A DNA stretch of 59,834 bases from Microdochium bolleyi (lineage: Eukaryota; Ascomycota; Sordariomycetes; Xylariales; Microdochiaceae): positions 1 to 59,834 of the forward strand of contig KQ964294.1 of NCBI GenBank assembly GCA_001566295.1, written 5' to 3'. The notes beneath the pieces are model-generated. The model was not told where the DNA came from and made no database searches. It saw only the letters and a list, made by a program, of their open reading frames with translations. Shown piece after piece: positions 42,142 to 53,029 of the stretch. Each line of letters starts with the position of its first letter. Positions within the stretch are counted from its first letter, which is position 1. Made by a program: the position numbers and the translations under genes.

Positions 42142-43813
42142 ATGGCGCGGGTTTCGACGTACAATCTGCTTATCGGAATCACAGCTGCCCTTGGAAGCTT
42201 TACATATGGCTTCGGTTAGTACCCAGCGCTCAAAGCTAGTACGAGCCACTAATCATTCCCAGGTTTCGCTTCTTTTGCAACAAGTTTAGGACAGCCAGGG
42301 TTCTACGCTTACTTCGGCCTCTCTCTTGACGGCGCGGACGGCGTAGTTACCAACAATATTCTTGGTGCCATTAATGCGCTGTTCTTTTTTGGCGCCATGG
42401 CTGGCGCGCTTGCCGGTGGTCCAGCCGCTGACAGATTTGGTCGTAGGCACGCTCTCATGGGAGCATCCACTCTCGCGGCCATCGGCGGCGCACTTGCTGC
42501 TGGCAGCGTTCACATTATTATGCTCATCGTGGTGCGCGTGCTTCAGGGGGTCGGTCTGGGCTGCCTAGCGACCGTTACCCCAGTGTATCTTGCAGAGGTC
42601 TCTACAGCACAGAAACGAGGCATGCTGACGGGACTGCATGGTTTCTTTCTCGTTTCCGGATACTGCGTCTCCGCTTGGGTAGGCTACGGCTGCTTCTTCG
42701 CAACCGACATGACGTTTGGCTGGCGCGGACCGTTGGCTTTCACTACACTGCCGGCAATGGCTCTGCTCATGGGCTGCTGCTTTGTACCCGAGTCCCCGCG
42801 CTGGCTTCTTCTGAAGGGCCGTTTTGATGAAGCCTGGCAGACATTCAAGCGCCTTCACGATAAATATAGTAACGATCCAACGCTATGCGACGAATTCTGC
42901 CGGATGGATGCACAGATCAAGCTGGAGAAGGAAAAGCCAGACGGATACTGGGCAATCTTGACAAACCGATCATATCGACGGCGAGCTATGCTGTCGTGCT
43001 ACGTCCAGTACGCGGCCAATTCTACCGGTGCGATGGTGATCGCAAACTATAGCGTGATCATCTACAACAACCTTGGCCTAACGGGGCATATGCCTTTGTT
43101 GCTATACGCTATTTACACAATGGTCGGCGCCATTGGGAACCTTGGGAGTCTCCTGACATTGGACTATATCGGGAGGCGACCTGTAAGCCTTATTGTTTCT
43201 GTTGTTTTCACAGAAGAAGATACTGACTATAATAGTCGCTCTTAATCGGTTTTAGCGGGTGCCTTGTTGCTCTGATTCTCGAAACGACCATGATCGCCGA
43301 GTTTGTAACGGGTACAGCGTCCCTCTCCGAGGCGGCCTCTGCTGGACAGAGAGTCGCTATTTTCGCTATATTTCTGTAAGAATACTCTCGATTGTCATCA
43401 AGTCATCTCCGATCGACGTAGAAAGCTAACACTCGCGACCACCAAGCTTTGTCTTCGCTTATGGCTTCTTTCTTGACGCCGCCTCCTTCGTGTACAGCAG
43501 CGAGATCTACCCTACTAACATCCGTGCACGTGGTGTTGCGCTTGCCACCGCGACATACTTTGTGATGTGTCTTACCTATGTCACGCCGGGAGCAACGGCG
43601 ATCGCAAACATTGGGTGGCGATATTATGTTGTCTTCGCGTGTCTGACCGCCATCACAGTGCCTGTTATCTACTTCTTCTACCCAGAGACCAAGGGTGAGC
43701 ACATGGAAGAGCTGGCAAAATTGTTTGGCGATAATTCGATGGGGGCGATGAACGACAAGGATTCCTACCCCCCGAGCCCTGTAAGCGACCTTTCAGCCTG
43801 TACATATATCTAG
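42142..43813 (+). CDS. MFS sugar-type transporter
   Basis: Four exons, 42142-42214, 42263-43182, 43236-43375 and 43447-43813, with introns of 48, 53 and 71 nt, give a frame-perfect 499-aa protein. It is a typical 12-segment sugar porter: first helix NLLIGITAALGSFTYGF, the loop 2-3 motif DRFGRRHALMGA, RVLQGVGLGCL in helix 4, the PESPRWLLLKGR motif after helix 6, DYIGRRP in the second half, and the PETKGEHMEEL motif after helix 12. These motifs define the sugar porter subfamily, which moves hexoses, di- or oligosaccharides or quinate through the plasma membrane by proton symport. The substrate cannot be told from sequence. It follows the chitinase divergently and precedes an SDR on the same strand. 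If the region is a metabolite cluster it might be an import or export component, but sugar porters are not typical exporters. Confidence 0.9.
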
Positions 43814-44383
43814 TGTATCACCAGTGGAGTGGGCACATGGACAGCAGGCGGGTCTCACAAGAATGATCGTCGCGCCTACACTCCACCTGTTGTATTGTTG
43901 CCTACATCGGTCGCACTAGTGAGAAGAGAGAAGTTGCGGTATTGGTGGAGTCCTCGTCAACAAGCCTAGAAGCCACAGAAATCTAAGTCAGAACGGTGTC
44001 TAGCAGTTTCAGTCTTGTCCGTCGTCCCCAGCCGCTAAAATGCAAATGCCTCTGACCTCGCTGTACCATGTGTATACCAACGGGGCGACTTCTCATTTGT
44101 GTGACGCTCGGATTGCCCCCGAGCGGCTGTTGAACTTTGTGGGTCGCAAAGATGATAAACATGGAATTACCGACAACTTGCTTGTAGAAGCTCGAGAGTG
44201 TATAGTACGCGTTTCGTATAAACAACGAAAGTAGCCAAAGCTAAGACACACAATTACGCCGATACCTTTGACGAATTCAAGAGTCTCCCGCCTACATATA
44301 TAAAACAGCAACTTCCTTCCACTGATAACGAGAAGCAGCAACTAAGGAGACCCTCAGGGGATAACCCTACGAATTGTTAAGAC
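43814..44383. other. Intergenic, promoter of the SDR gene
   Basis: No gene found in this stretch. A tatatataaa stretch at 44295-44304 lies about 85 bases upstream of the SDR start codon and could be its TATA element. Confidence 0.45.
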
Positions 44384-45313
44384 ATGAGGGTTACCAACAG
44401 GACAGCGATCATCACTGGGGGCGCTTCGGGAATAGGTTTCGCAGTAGCCAAATCCCTCGCTCGCGCTGGCGGATGGAACATTACCATTTTCAACCTTCAT
44501 AACTTGAAGGGCCAAACTGCTAAACATTCACTAGATGAGATAATCTCATCCTCATCATCGACCTCCTCCGTCACGAGCAGGCAGGTTGATTGCACTGATT
44601 ATCAAGCCCAGGGAGCGGCCTTCCGGGAGACATTCGACCGCACTGGCCGCCTGGACTTTGTCTTCGCAAACGCCGGGATCGCAGAGAAGGGCGACTTCTA
44701 CCAACGCCATGCAACCGAGAATGATGGGTTGCAGCCACCGCCGCCGTACAGTGACAGTGTGATAAGAATATGCCTGGAGGCCGCGTGTAAGACTGCGTAC
44801 ATCGCACAACATTATTTTCGCCAGACGCCTAAGAGACTACAGGGTGACCAGACTCTAGTCCTGACATCGAGCTCGGGCGGGATCTATCCGTGCGGGAGAT
44901 ATCCTCTTTACGCGGCGGCCAAGCACGGTGTCGTCGGCTTCCTGCGCGCGATTGCGCCCTCCTACTACAAGGATGACGGCATACGAGTCAACGCTATTTG
45001 TCCTGGACCAGTACGGACGGGACTGTTATCGGACGCGGAGTGGGACTTACTCCCTCAGGAGTTAATGACAAACGTGGAAACAGTCGCCGACGTTGTTATG
45101 ATGCTGATCGAGGGCCAAGATAGTGAGCCTAAAGGCAATACCTGGATTGATGGAGTAAAAATGGATGGTGTAGAGGACAGCCAAGACGCGCTTCTTTGGG
45201 GAAACGTGATCGAGATCAGTGGCGAAAAGCATTATTACCGGAATGCACCGCGATGGAGCGATGCTACAATGGAGACCAACATGAATGCTTGCGATCCAAC
45301 GCGACACAAGTAG
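44384..45313 (+). CDS. Short-chain dehydrogenase/reductase (classical SDR)
   Basis: Intact intronless frame of 309 aa. The Rossmann dinucleotide motif TGGASGIG lies at residues 11-18, NAG at 96-98, the catalytic Ser within LTSSSGG (about 160-166), and the YxxxK pair at Tyr176 and Lys180 (YPLYAAAKHG). CPGPVRTGL follows at about 206-214. This is a classical SDR, resembling fungal 15-hydroxyprostaglandin-dehydrogenase-like enzymes, which oxidise secondary alcohols or reduce ketones with NAD(H) or NADP(H). The residue after the second beta strand (FNLHN) has no acidic residue at the usual NAD-specifying position, so cofactor preference is unclear. A serine-rich insert (SSSSSTSS, about 55-62) is unusual. 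The C-terminal 40 residues extend past the typical end. Its position between a transporter and an oxidase relic fits a tailoring role, but that is inference. Confidence 0.9.
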   Translation: MRVTNRTAIITGGASGIGFAVAKSLARAGGWNITIFNLHNLKGQTAKHSLDEIISSSSSTSSVTSRQVDCTDYQAQGAAFRETFDRTGRLDFVFANAGIAEKGDFYQRHATENDGLQPPPPYSDSVIRICLEAACKTAYIAQHYFRQTPKRLQGDQTLVLTSSSGGIYPCGRYPLYAAAKHGVVGFLRAIAPSYYKDDGIRVNAICPGPVRTGLLSDAEWDLLPQELMTNVETVADVVMMLIEGQDSEPKGNTWIDGVKMDGVEDSQDALLWGNVIEISGEKHYYRNAPRWSDATMETNMNACDPTRHK

Positions 45314-45996
45314 AGTTTTGCTTGGAGCGCTCTGCCCGCTTGTCAAACGACCAAAATTAAATTCTATCGATCAGGCAAATCTTTTCACCGCCTTCATAGT
45401 GTTTCTTCTCCAACTGGGTAAAGCATATCTACAGTGACTCTTGAGGCTACAAACAGCAGAAGCAGGGCTTTGTCCTCACTATGTTCCGGTCATTCATCGT
45501 CTCCAGTTCTCCTTATGTTTCGGACTGGTTTGTTTTGTCAGACTGGTGTAGCTCGTCTTAGTGTCATTTTTATCGAAGTACTCTTTGCGTTCCTTTATTG
45601 AAACACCTTCTATATAGGGATTGTCGAGTGCGGATAGTAAAGCCGCGGTTCCGACACAAAGTACTACCCTGATTATGGCAAGCCAAAGGGCTCCAAAGTG
45701 CCACTCAACTTAGAGGGCCTCTTTTTCAGCGTCTGCATTCTAGTTCTTGGCCGTAGCTGGCCCGAGGTGGCAGATCCGCCTTGACATATTAACATTTAAC
45801 AACCATCTGGCACCATCCTTTCCAACTCAATTCTCTACGGAGTGCTAATAATTCTTCATCTTACGTTGCTCTTTCCACTCCTAATAACGCTGGATGGCTT
45901 CGTATGAACAAGCATGTTTACTCCTATGTCGCATCACAAAAAGCTTTCAATATGAGTTTTCACCTCACGCCACAGTACACCTCCGTCGCCCCGCCG
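45314..45996. other. Intergenic
   Basis: I see no gene or repeat here. Confidence 0.5.
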
Positions 45997-47660
45997 TCAT
46001 GCCGCCACACTCACGCCCGGCACATGCAGCCTTCCACTGCCACCGTCCACTCCGGTCACTGGCAGCTCGAGCCCCTAAAACAACGATTCTGGATCCCAAG
46101 TCCGCTTTAAGGCCTTAAGCGCATTGTATCTGCCCCCAAAGAAAGCCTCCCGCCATTTAGGCTGTGCGTAATCAGCATCGTTCATCCAAGTGCCGCTGCC
46201 AGTCGTCACAGCCTCAATCAGTGGCCGCATGTCCTGCCTGAGCCACCGTTGCTTCTCAAGCAGCCGTGTCCAATCCTCGGGTGCGTCGCTCCATGGTAAT
46301 AGTAAGCCCAGTAACGCTACCCCACGCCTCCACGCCGGCAACACCGCATTGACTGCATTCGTTCGCTTCACCGCGCCGACGACTGTTCCTCTCTGACCGT
46401 GACCCCTTTCCTGTCCACCATGCTTTCGAGCGTCGCATGCAGCCTCTGGAGGCTTTCTGATTTCGCAACGGTAGCGCGAGGTACAATTCGTATGCTGCTT
46501 TGTCAGTACGGACCAACGGGTCCAGCGGTACAAATGCTTTCCAGTGTGCGTTGTAGCCGGTTGACGAGAGCCACTGAGCTGTATACTTGACTCCGAGCTT
46601 ATCCAGTGTGTCCCTGCAATGCCTTGGTGGCCGAACGCGACGTTCCGTGCGCAGCTAGCGGTGTGAGATAGAACGCATCTGCACTCAGACTGAACGTGGC
46701 TCCGATCCCGTTGTCCACGAGCTCCGGCATGAGCACGAAGAAAACGCGCAAGGCGGCCCAGAAGTCTTGAGATTGAACGCCAGTTCGGAGAATCATCATG
46801 AACAAGCCAACTATAGGTGCATCTGGATACACTCAGACGATGACACCGGTTAGAACTCCGTAACTCCCCCGGCCGCCACCGCTCCGGGCCCAGTACAGAT
46901 CGGAGTTGACTGTGGGTGATGCCGTAACAGTTCTGCCAGCTGCAGTGACGACCTCGAACTCGAGAGTCTGGCCTGCCCCCATGCCAAATTTAGACTCCGG
47001 TGGCGAATGTCCACCGCCGGCCGTGAAACCTCCAGCAATACCCACCGACGGGCACAAGCCACCAACAGCCACGGAACCATATGGCGCAAGAGATTCCTCG
47101 GCTTCTAAGCCCTGGACACCAGCGCCCATCTTCAGGGCAGCGCCTGTGTAAAGAGTAGACCGATAGCTAGGCACGATTTCCCTGGCCTTGAGATGGCGAG
47201 TCCATATCGCTAGTGCCCCGCGGCCTCTTGATCGACCCAGAAATTCGTGTTCGGTGTTTCGAACAACCAGCCAAATATTTTCAAGCTTGGCAAACTCGAT
47301 CGCGGTGACCACGTCGGAAGTCTCTGGCGTTTATGGCGTAGCTGACCAGATTCCCATGATCGGAGCAAGGAAGTTCTCGAGGAGAGAAGTGGTTGCAGAA
47401 CTGATTTGTCCAAAATCTCTCCATTATGGACGAGGAAGATGCGTAGTGGGTCACAGGCTCGCTGTATTTGGCCTTCAACCCTGCGCAAGCCTGCTGGTCA
47501 TAATTTGGATCGTGGCAGACCGAGACAATCGGTATGGGATTCCAAAAGCCTGCCGTGAACAGCATTTGAGATGATCCCATTTTGTCGGTGGTGGCCAGCA
47601 GGGATCGTCCGGAAGACAAACGCCAGCTAGCCAAAGTTGTGGCAGCTACTGTCCATGATT
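45997..47660 (-). pseudogene. Berberine-bridge-like FAD-linked oxidoreductase, pseudogene
   Basis: Fragments in order on the minus strand match a fungal BBE/PCMH FAD oxidase. The N-terminal part contains PVTHYASSSSIMERFW and GNLVSYAINA; next comes ETSDVVTAIEFAKL in another frame, then the FAD-binding core GGLCPSVGIAGGFTAGGGHS and YWARSGGGRGSYGVLTGVIV, then VYPDAPIVGLF, and far downstream the substrate-domain end KWREAFFGGRYNALKALKRTWDPESLF. Breaks seen: a one-base frameshift near 47325; an in-frame TGA at about 46832-46830 (between GVIV and VYPD); frameshifts near 46605 and 46440; and an in-frame TAG after DPESLF. BBE-like enzymes oxidise alcohols or C-H bonds using bicovalent FAD and are common in secondary-metabolite clusters. 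The gene is clearly dead. Confidence 0.85.
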
Positions 47661-48057
47661 AACTAGACGCACATGACTCTAATTGTCCTTGATTCAGACG
47701 CATCTGAGGCCGATATTTACGACCCTTACTACAAGCTCTGGCCGGCGCTATGAACTGCGAAGCCCTTCCACGCGATCCGCGACGCTAGTCCTGATTCTCT
47801 ATGCTTATATCCGCCTGGGGAAAACTTCAAGTGGCTCTTGCCGAACTGTTTGTCTTGGCATGCCTAGATTTGCTTTCATATTACAGACAATGATAACAAT
47901 TACTACCGTTCACATTAACGCTAGAAATATCATAAACTGGAGCCTTTACGTTTTATTCCGTTCACGGTCATCGACTACTCTCCATATAGGAAAGGTAGTT
48001 GACTGTTTCACCTTTCGCATTAGCTATAGTGCATCTGCCTTACCACTGGTATGCGTG

Positions 48058-49167
48058 ATGCACTCAAGCGCGATCTCGGGCAGCATCGGACCGGCATTCC
48101 CCTGTTTCGGACTATTGCCGCCAGAAATACGGCTGATGATCTGGGAAGTTGCTCTCACTCCATCTCGAGGGCGCCTCTTCCAAGTAAATCACTATGTGCC
48201 GCACACAACAGAGTCTTGGTGCTTTTATGAGCGTCAGTGGTCTATGTACGCAGGGAAAGCCTCTAACAGTAAGGCCATTACTGACGTTGGTGCATCCTGC
48301 CGTGAGGCACGGTATGTCAAACTCTTCCTCGCCAGGATGAAGCAAGATCCGTCCCAGGGAAGCACTGCATTTGCGGCTGATCTGCCATTCCGGCCCGATT
48401 CTGATATTCTCTATCTTGACAGTGCTTGCATGGGTAGCCTGCCCGTGGCGCAGAGGATACACTCTCTTGCACGTCCAACCATTGCCGCAGATGTACAGCA
48501 CTTGGCCATCGAAGCGAACTCTCTAACCGTCGCTCCAATCGGCGTGAGGACGGACCCAACTCTCGACAGAGCTGCTGCGCTCGTTGCGCTATGTGCAGCG
48601 TTCCCTTCCATGAAAACCTTAATGATCTTACGAACGCGTCAATGCGAGGCACCGCATGGCCTGTTAACATTTATACAAGGGTGCAGAGCCCGTATGACGA
48701 GCACCATCGTGGTGGCCACGATGTCCTCGTTCTTCACAGCGCTCAATACCCTCCTTCGCTTTATAGACTTGAGGAAGACGGACGACACGGCAATCATACA
48801 GGATGATCGAGTTACGGTGGAGCAACACTGCTGCAAGACACTGCCTGTTGCTGTCATCCCTCGAACAGAGCTTGACACTCAAACTGCCACGTTAGCAGAA
48901 AAGGCTAGGCTTGAACGTTGGGACGAAAGGGTGGCGGAGATCGAGAGGACATTATTACAGCTCGTGCGGGCTGGGACATTGCCACAAGCTCCAGTTCTAC
49001 AAGGCAGAATCATCGTACGTGCGAGCGATTGCATCGGTCCATGGCTACATCGGATGGGCAACCAGGGAGCTAGCTGCTGTAACAATTCCTGGTACTGGCA
49101 GGTAAGAGGGTTGGCTGCGCCAGTCATGCCTCTCCATCATCCATTAGAAACTCTAGTTTTCGATTAA
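48058..49167 (+). CDS. 2EXR-domain protein
   Basis: Open frame of 369 aa from ATG 48058; an in-frame ATG at 47860 would add 66 mostly hydrophobic, less convincing residues. Residues 14-33 read PCFGLLPPEIRLMIWEVAL, the signature of the 2EXR domain (F-x-x-LP-x-E-[IL]-R-x-x-IW), followed by a conserved second half with ASCREARYVKLF. The domain is abundant and almost exclusive to filamentous ascomycetes; its molecular role is not established. The C-terminal half contains a helix with charged pattern (EKARLERWDERVAEIERTLLQLV), which may form a coiled coil. A possible donor (gtaaga) near 49101 could lead to a longer product, but no acceptor was found. It lies between the oxidase pseudogene and the forkhead gene. 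Confidence 0.75.
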   Translation: MHSSAISGSIGPAFPCFGLLPPEIRLMIWEVALTPSRGRLFQVNHYVPHTTESWCFYERQWSMYAGKASNSKAITDVGASCREARYVKLFLARMKQDPSQGSTAFAADLPFRPDSDILYLDSACMGSLPVAQRIHSLARPTIAADVQHLAIEANSLTVAPIGVRTDPTLDRAAALVALCAAFPSMKTLMILRTRQCEAPHGLLTFIQGCRARMTSTIVVATMSSFFTALNTLLRFIDLRKTDDTAIIQDDRVTVEQHCCKTLPVAVIPRTELDTQTATLAEKARLERWDERVAEIERTLLQLVRAGTLPQAPVLQGRIIVRASDCIGPWLHRMGNQGASCCNNSWYWQVRGLAAPVMPLHHPLETLVFD

Positions 49168-49599
49168 ACCGGGCCTGCTTCTGAAAGAACGTAATATTAT
49201 CATTTCAACCCACCTGTATCACTACTCGTTTTTCCGACTATAGGTATACGGACAAATGGCACAAGAAAAAGGTGCTCTATGTTTGTTATACGGACTTGAG
49301 GTAGCAATACAGTACAGTTGAGGACCACATATGCCTGCTTTTCCAGCATGCGTTTGTTGTCCACTCGAAAAGACAAACAAACTAACCGCCTCCCGATATA
49401 GTGTGCCACCATTAATAGTGCGTTCGCGTCCAAGCGAATTTCGGTAACAAATCAAAATCAGGGTTCCGAAATCGCTATACTGATCCTAAGACCCGAAGCG
49501 TGGCTCTTCCTTATATAGTCGGTCCTGTTTGTAATAGTCGTCGAGCGTTATGAGGAAGAGTAAGAGAAAGAATAAACGAAGAGGACCTGAATCGTTGAC
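49168..49599. other. Intergenic, promoter of the forkhead gene
   Basis: No gene seen. AT-rich. Confidence 0.45.
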
Positions 49600-50490
49600 A
49601 TGTACTTTCACTCTGGGACGGGCATCTTAGAATGCCAAGTGTGTCCTAGCTGCGTCAACACGGTTGCGGGGCGGAGCTTCCCTTGGTCTGCGATATACTA
49701 CATTCAGCCGCAGCAGCCGCTTCCAGTGTTCTCACGAACAGAAGGGGGTAGAATTCATTTTATACCACTGGCTAGTAGCTGGCCTATTGCGAATTCGATG
49801 TCAATTCTGCCTCTTGGCGGCTACAGCAATGGCGGTACTCATAGGTCTGGGACTTTTCTTGATACTGGTAATGTGGTTGACTATGGTTCATCGTCCGTCC
49901 TTGAAGAGGCTACTTTATACACCGCCGCAGAAAGTCATAGAACGCAAGGAGAGCTGTACAAGCTCGACAGTGGAGACTATTGGAACACTGGATTTATCTA
50001 TGACGAGGAGACAGAACCCCCAAGTTCTGTCACTGCAGGCTTGGAAGAAGACGCAACTACACTTGAGCATGTTGGTGCAGTCTCATACGCAAAGCTTATA
50101 CGCCGCGCTCTCTTGGAAAGAACAGGGGATACGCCAGGCATGACAGTTCAAGAAATCTACGCATGGATAGAGAAAAACACCACGAAAGTGGCCTACATGA
50201 AACACAATTGGCGTGGGAGTGTGCGTCACAATCTCAGCTTAAACATGGTTAGTGGTAACGTTTCCCATTAAGTCAAAGCTGTGGAATTACTAGCTGCTCA
50301 ACTCTTCTCTTAGGCATTCTCATCACACCTCCGTCGCCCAGTTCAGGGACAAGAGGGCAAAAGAGTTTGGGAGTGGCGCTTGGAACCCTTTGCGAAGAAT
50401 GAAAAAGAATTCAAGACCACTAGTAGTTATCGGAAAACCAAAATCTCCAAATCTCTTAAACGATGTAAAAAGCCTACCAGCATACGATGA
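49600..50490 (+). CDS. Small forkhead (winged-helix) domain protein
   Basis: Two exons, 49600-50247 and 50314-50490, split by a 66-nt intron (GTTAGT...CTTAG), give 274 aa. Residues from about 162 form a forkhead domain: SYAKLIRRALLERTGDTPGMTVQEIYAWIEKNT, then the recognition helix WRGSVRHNLSLNM, continuing across the intron as AFSSHLRRPVQG and closing with KRVWEWRLEP. The RHNLS core is exactly the forkhead DNA-recognition sequence. The intron falls directly after it. The wing region is followed by a basic, Lys-rich tail (KTKISKSLKRCKKP) that could be a nuclear localisation signal. The N-terminal 160 residues show no domain. Fungal forkhead factors regulate cell cycle, mating and development. 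A forkhead protein this small is unusual, since most fungal ones exceed 500 aa and often carry an FHA domain. Position inside a putative terpenoid cluster suggests it may regulate it. Confidence 0.85.
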
Positions 50491-50575
50491 ATGGGTGGCT
50501 TGCAGGTTCATAGTCCTAGGCGCCTTTCCTACCAGAAGATAGTAATAATTGGTATCGTTCTTGTATAGGTTGTTG

Positions 50576-51118
50576 TTATATACGGAATGGTTTGTCATAT
50601 CTTGCGTAGCTTCGTTTGAAGAACTCCATCTGTTCGCAAGTAGAAGTACTTCTGTATGTCCATCCATTACCTGAAACTCCCCAATAATTGTTCGGATATC
50701 GATAGAGGTCTGTTGGCGATGAACGCAGTTCGGCGCCCCAGTGATACTCCGCAAAGGACATCGATGCGTCAAGGAAATACGCCAGCTGACTCAAGTCTTC
50801 CATCCCTGATTTCTTGAAGTCCACGCGGCACCTTACACTCTCCGCAGTCATCACTCCGCCATATTTAATACATCGCCTCTCCGTATCTACATTTGCAAGG
50901 TGAAAGCGGCCCTGACATATAATAGGAGGAAACGTAATTGTCGTAGACTTTTGTTCTTGAAGCTTCTTGCAGAGCTCGTCTGTCGTCAGACATAAATGCC
51001 GTGCGTGTATGTCCTGTAGTGGGCTCGATTGACCAGAAATAGAAAGCTGGATGAGTGTGTCAAGGGTGTCACGCATCTCGATACGCATCTCAGAATCCAT
51101 CCGGAAGATGTTCCTCAT
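50576..51118 (-). CDS. Hypothetical protein
   Basis: ATG-initiated frame of 180 aa on the minus strand, convergent with the forkhead gene. The N-terminus is helical (MDSEMRIEMRDTLDTLIQL), and the middle and C-terminal parts are aromatic-rich (AEYHWGAELRSS, YRYPNNYWGVSGNGWTYR). The composition is that of a folded protein and no low-complexity run is seen. I recognise no family. A GC-content argument cannot be made by eye. Confidence 0.45.
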   Translation of the reverse strand: MRNIFRMDSEMRIEMRDTLDTLIQLSISGQSSPLQDIHARHLCLTTDELCKKLQEQKSTTITFPPIICQGRFHLANVDTERRCIKYGGVMTAESVRCRVDFKKSGMEDLSQLAYFLDASMSFAEYHWGAELRSSPTDLYRYPNNYWGVSGNGWTYRSTSTCEQMEFFKRSYARYDKPFRI

Positions 51119-51633
51119 GGAACGGTCGACAAGTAGTGTACGAAGCGATGAGGGTGTTCTCGCACTTACGAGGACATAAAGTATTAGATCTGATCTCTAA
51201 GACCGTCGACCGGCGCTTGGAGAGAACCGAGATGTTACGTAACAATGGCGAGAATTTAGACATTTCTCTAACCCATATAAAAGAGGTATTCCTAATGCCG
51301 TGACTTCTTTAGTAAATTCTGCAATGGGTTTAATTCTTCCTAAGCAAGAAGGGGATGCCGGCCTAGCTGATGGCGATTCCGGGAGTGAGATGGAGATCTA
51401 TACCATCCCGTATACAGTATCCCCGCTATTAATCCGGTGAGTTTGCAGCTGAAATAGGAAGGTGCTTGGTCGGGAGTAATTACTTAGTGGCCGCTTTTTG
51501 CTTGTTTGTTAAAATCTCGCGATCTTTTTAAGAACGCTGAGAAGGTACTTGGTTCACATCGAGTATATAGAAATCTTCTTCATTTCATTGCCCACGACTC
51601 GTCAACACGATCCTTTTCCCTCTTTCTGGCGTC
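51119..51633. other. Intergenic, promoter of the FAD monooxygenase
   Basis: No gene seen. Confidence 0.45.
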
Positions 51634-53029
51634 ATGGAAGAGCAGCCCATGCCATATTTTCGAGTTATAATAGTCGGGGCAGGGCTGGTCGGGCTGACAG
51701 CAGCACACATCCTTTATAAAGCCGGTATCGACTTCGTGGTCCTCGAGAAGCATAAGACTATTATCCCGACAGTCGGCTCTGTTATGACAATCTGGCCTCA
51801 GACTTCCCGTGTTTTCCAACAACTAGGCCTCAACGAGGTGCTCAGCCCTCATTTAGACTCTTTACAGTCAAGCCTAGTTATTTCCGCCAAAGATGCGCAG
51901 CAGCTCGACGACGCTAATCTTCCCGGTTTAATCGAGCAAAAGTACAGTGAAAATGAACATCTTTGGTCTTTATCTTGCCATATTACTAACTCCATAATTC
52001 AGTCATGGCTGGGGGCTTCGTATCCTGCTGCGTACTCAGTTTGTGAAAGAGCTATATAACAGTCTCCCGCCGACAGCGAAATCACGTATACACCTTGGCA
52101 GAGAAGTCGAAGGCGTGTCTATGGACGAGATCAGTGTCCGAGTTACTTGCAAAGACGGTTCCACAGAAGAAGGGTCTATAATCATCGGAGCAGATGGGGT
52201 TCGTAGCCAGACTCGCCTGTTGATGGAAGCTTTGCGACAGCATAAAGAACCTCACGACTTGGACCAGAGATATCAGAGACCATTTATGTCAACATATAGG
52301 GTACTTGTCAGCCAGATTGAGCAGCTGCCAGGCGCTTCGACGAATGTGAAGTGCGACAGTGTTCACTATGGGGTTACAACGCAGTTCTTACAGAGTAGGA
52401 AGGTTTCTTGTTTCGCAATATATGAGAAGCTGCAAGCGCCGAGCTCTGAACGGCGTCGGTACACCGAGGCGGACAAACTTCAGATCCGACAGCGCTGGAA
52501 ACATCTGATGGTAATGCCCGGCTACTCAGTTGGCGATCTTCATGATGCGAACCCAGCGAATGTTGGGCTGTATGACTGTGAGGAGGGATTGGTGTCGAAG
52601 TGGTATCACAAACGGATTGTACTTGTTGGCGATGCCGTGCGCAAGCTTGACCCACATACAGGCATGGGTTACAATGAGGGTGTGACCGATCTGGTGGTGC
52701 TAATTAATGGAATTAGGCACATGCTTCACGCAAACCATTCGAATAGGTCCAGAACTGTTGGATTGGAGGAGATTTTAAGCGAGTACGAAAGGCTGAGGTT
52801 GGGTAAAATGGCTATGGTCATGCAGGTCGCCCGAACGTTTGCGAGAATGGCAGGGTGGCTCTCATGGAAAGACATGGTGATGGCCAAGTACGTGCAGCCA
52901 TACCTAGGGCTCAGCAAGCTCTGTGTAACGCATATTCTGGGCCCAATGATCAGTAAGTCACCGGTATTAGATTGGATACAAGAGCCTCAACTACCACAGT
53001 CTGCCATTGAGTGGAAGTATCGCCCGTAG
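51634..53029 (+). CDS. FAD-dependent monooxygenase (PaxM-like group A)
   Basis: Two exons, 51634-51941 and 52003-53029, joined by a 61-nt intron (GTACAG...ttactaac...ATTCAG), give 444 aa. The N-terminal Rossmann motif VIIVGAGLVGLTAAHILYKAG (residues 10-30) ends in VVLEKH, the FAD ribose-binding Glu. GADGVRSQTR (about 165) is the conserved DG motif. VGDAVRKLDPHTGMGYNEG (about 309) is the GD motif that holds FAD. This is the group A flavoprotein monooxygenase fold, of the subset used in fungal secondary metabolism as terpene and meroterpenoid epoxidases (PaxM, AndE, AusM-type), often with a hydrophobic C-terminus. The last ~60 residues (AKYVQPYLGLSKLCVTHIL) are amphipathic and could contact the membrane. 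It is intact. A role in epoxidising a terpenoid made by the cyclase at 35.8 kb is plausible but unproven. Confidence 0.92.

Noticed and set aside
50323..50772. 149-codon minus-strand frame overlapping the forkhead second exon
   Set aside because: Overlaps conserved forkhead wing sequence on the other strand and the better hypothetical frame at 50576-51118.
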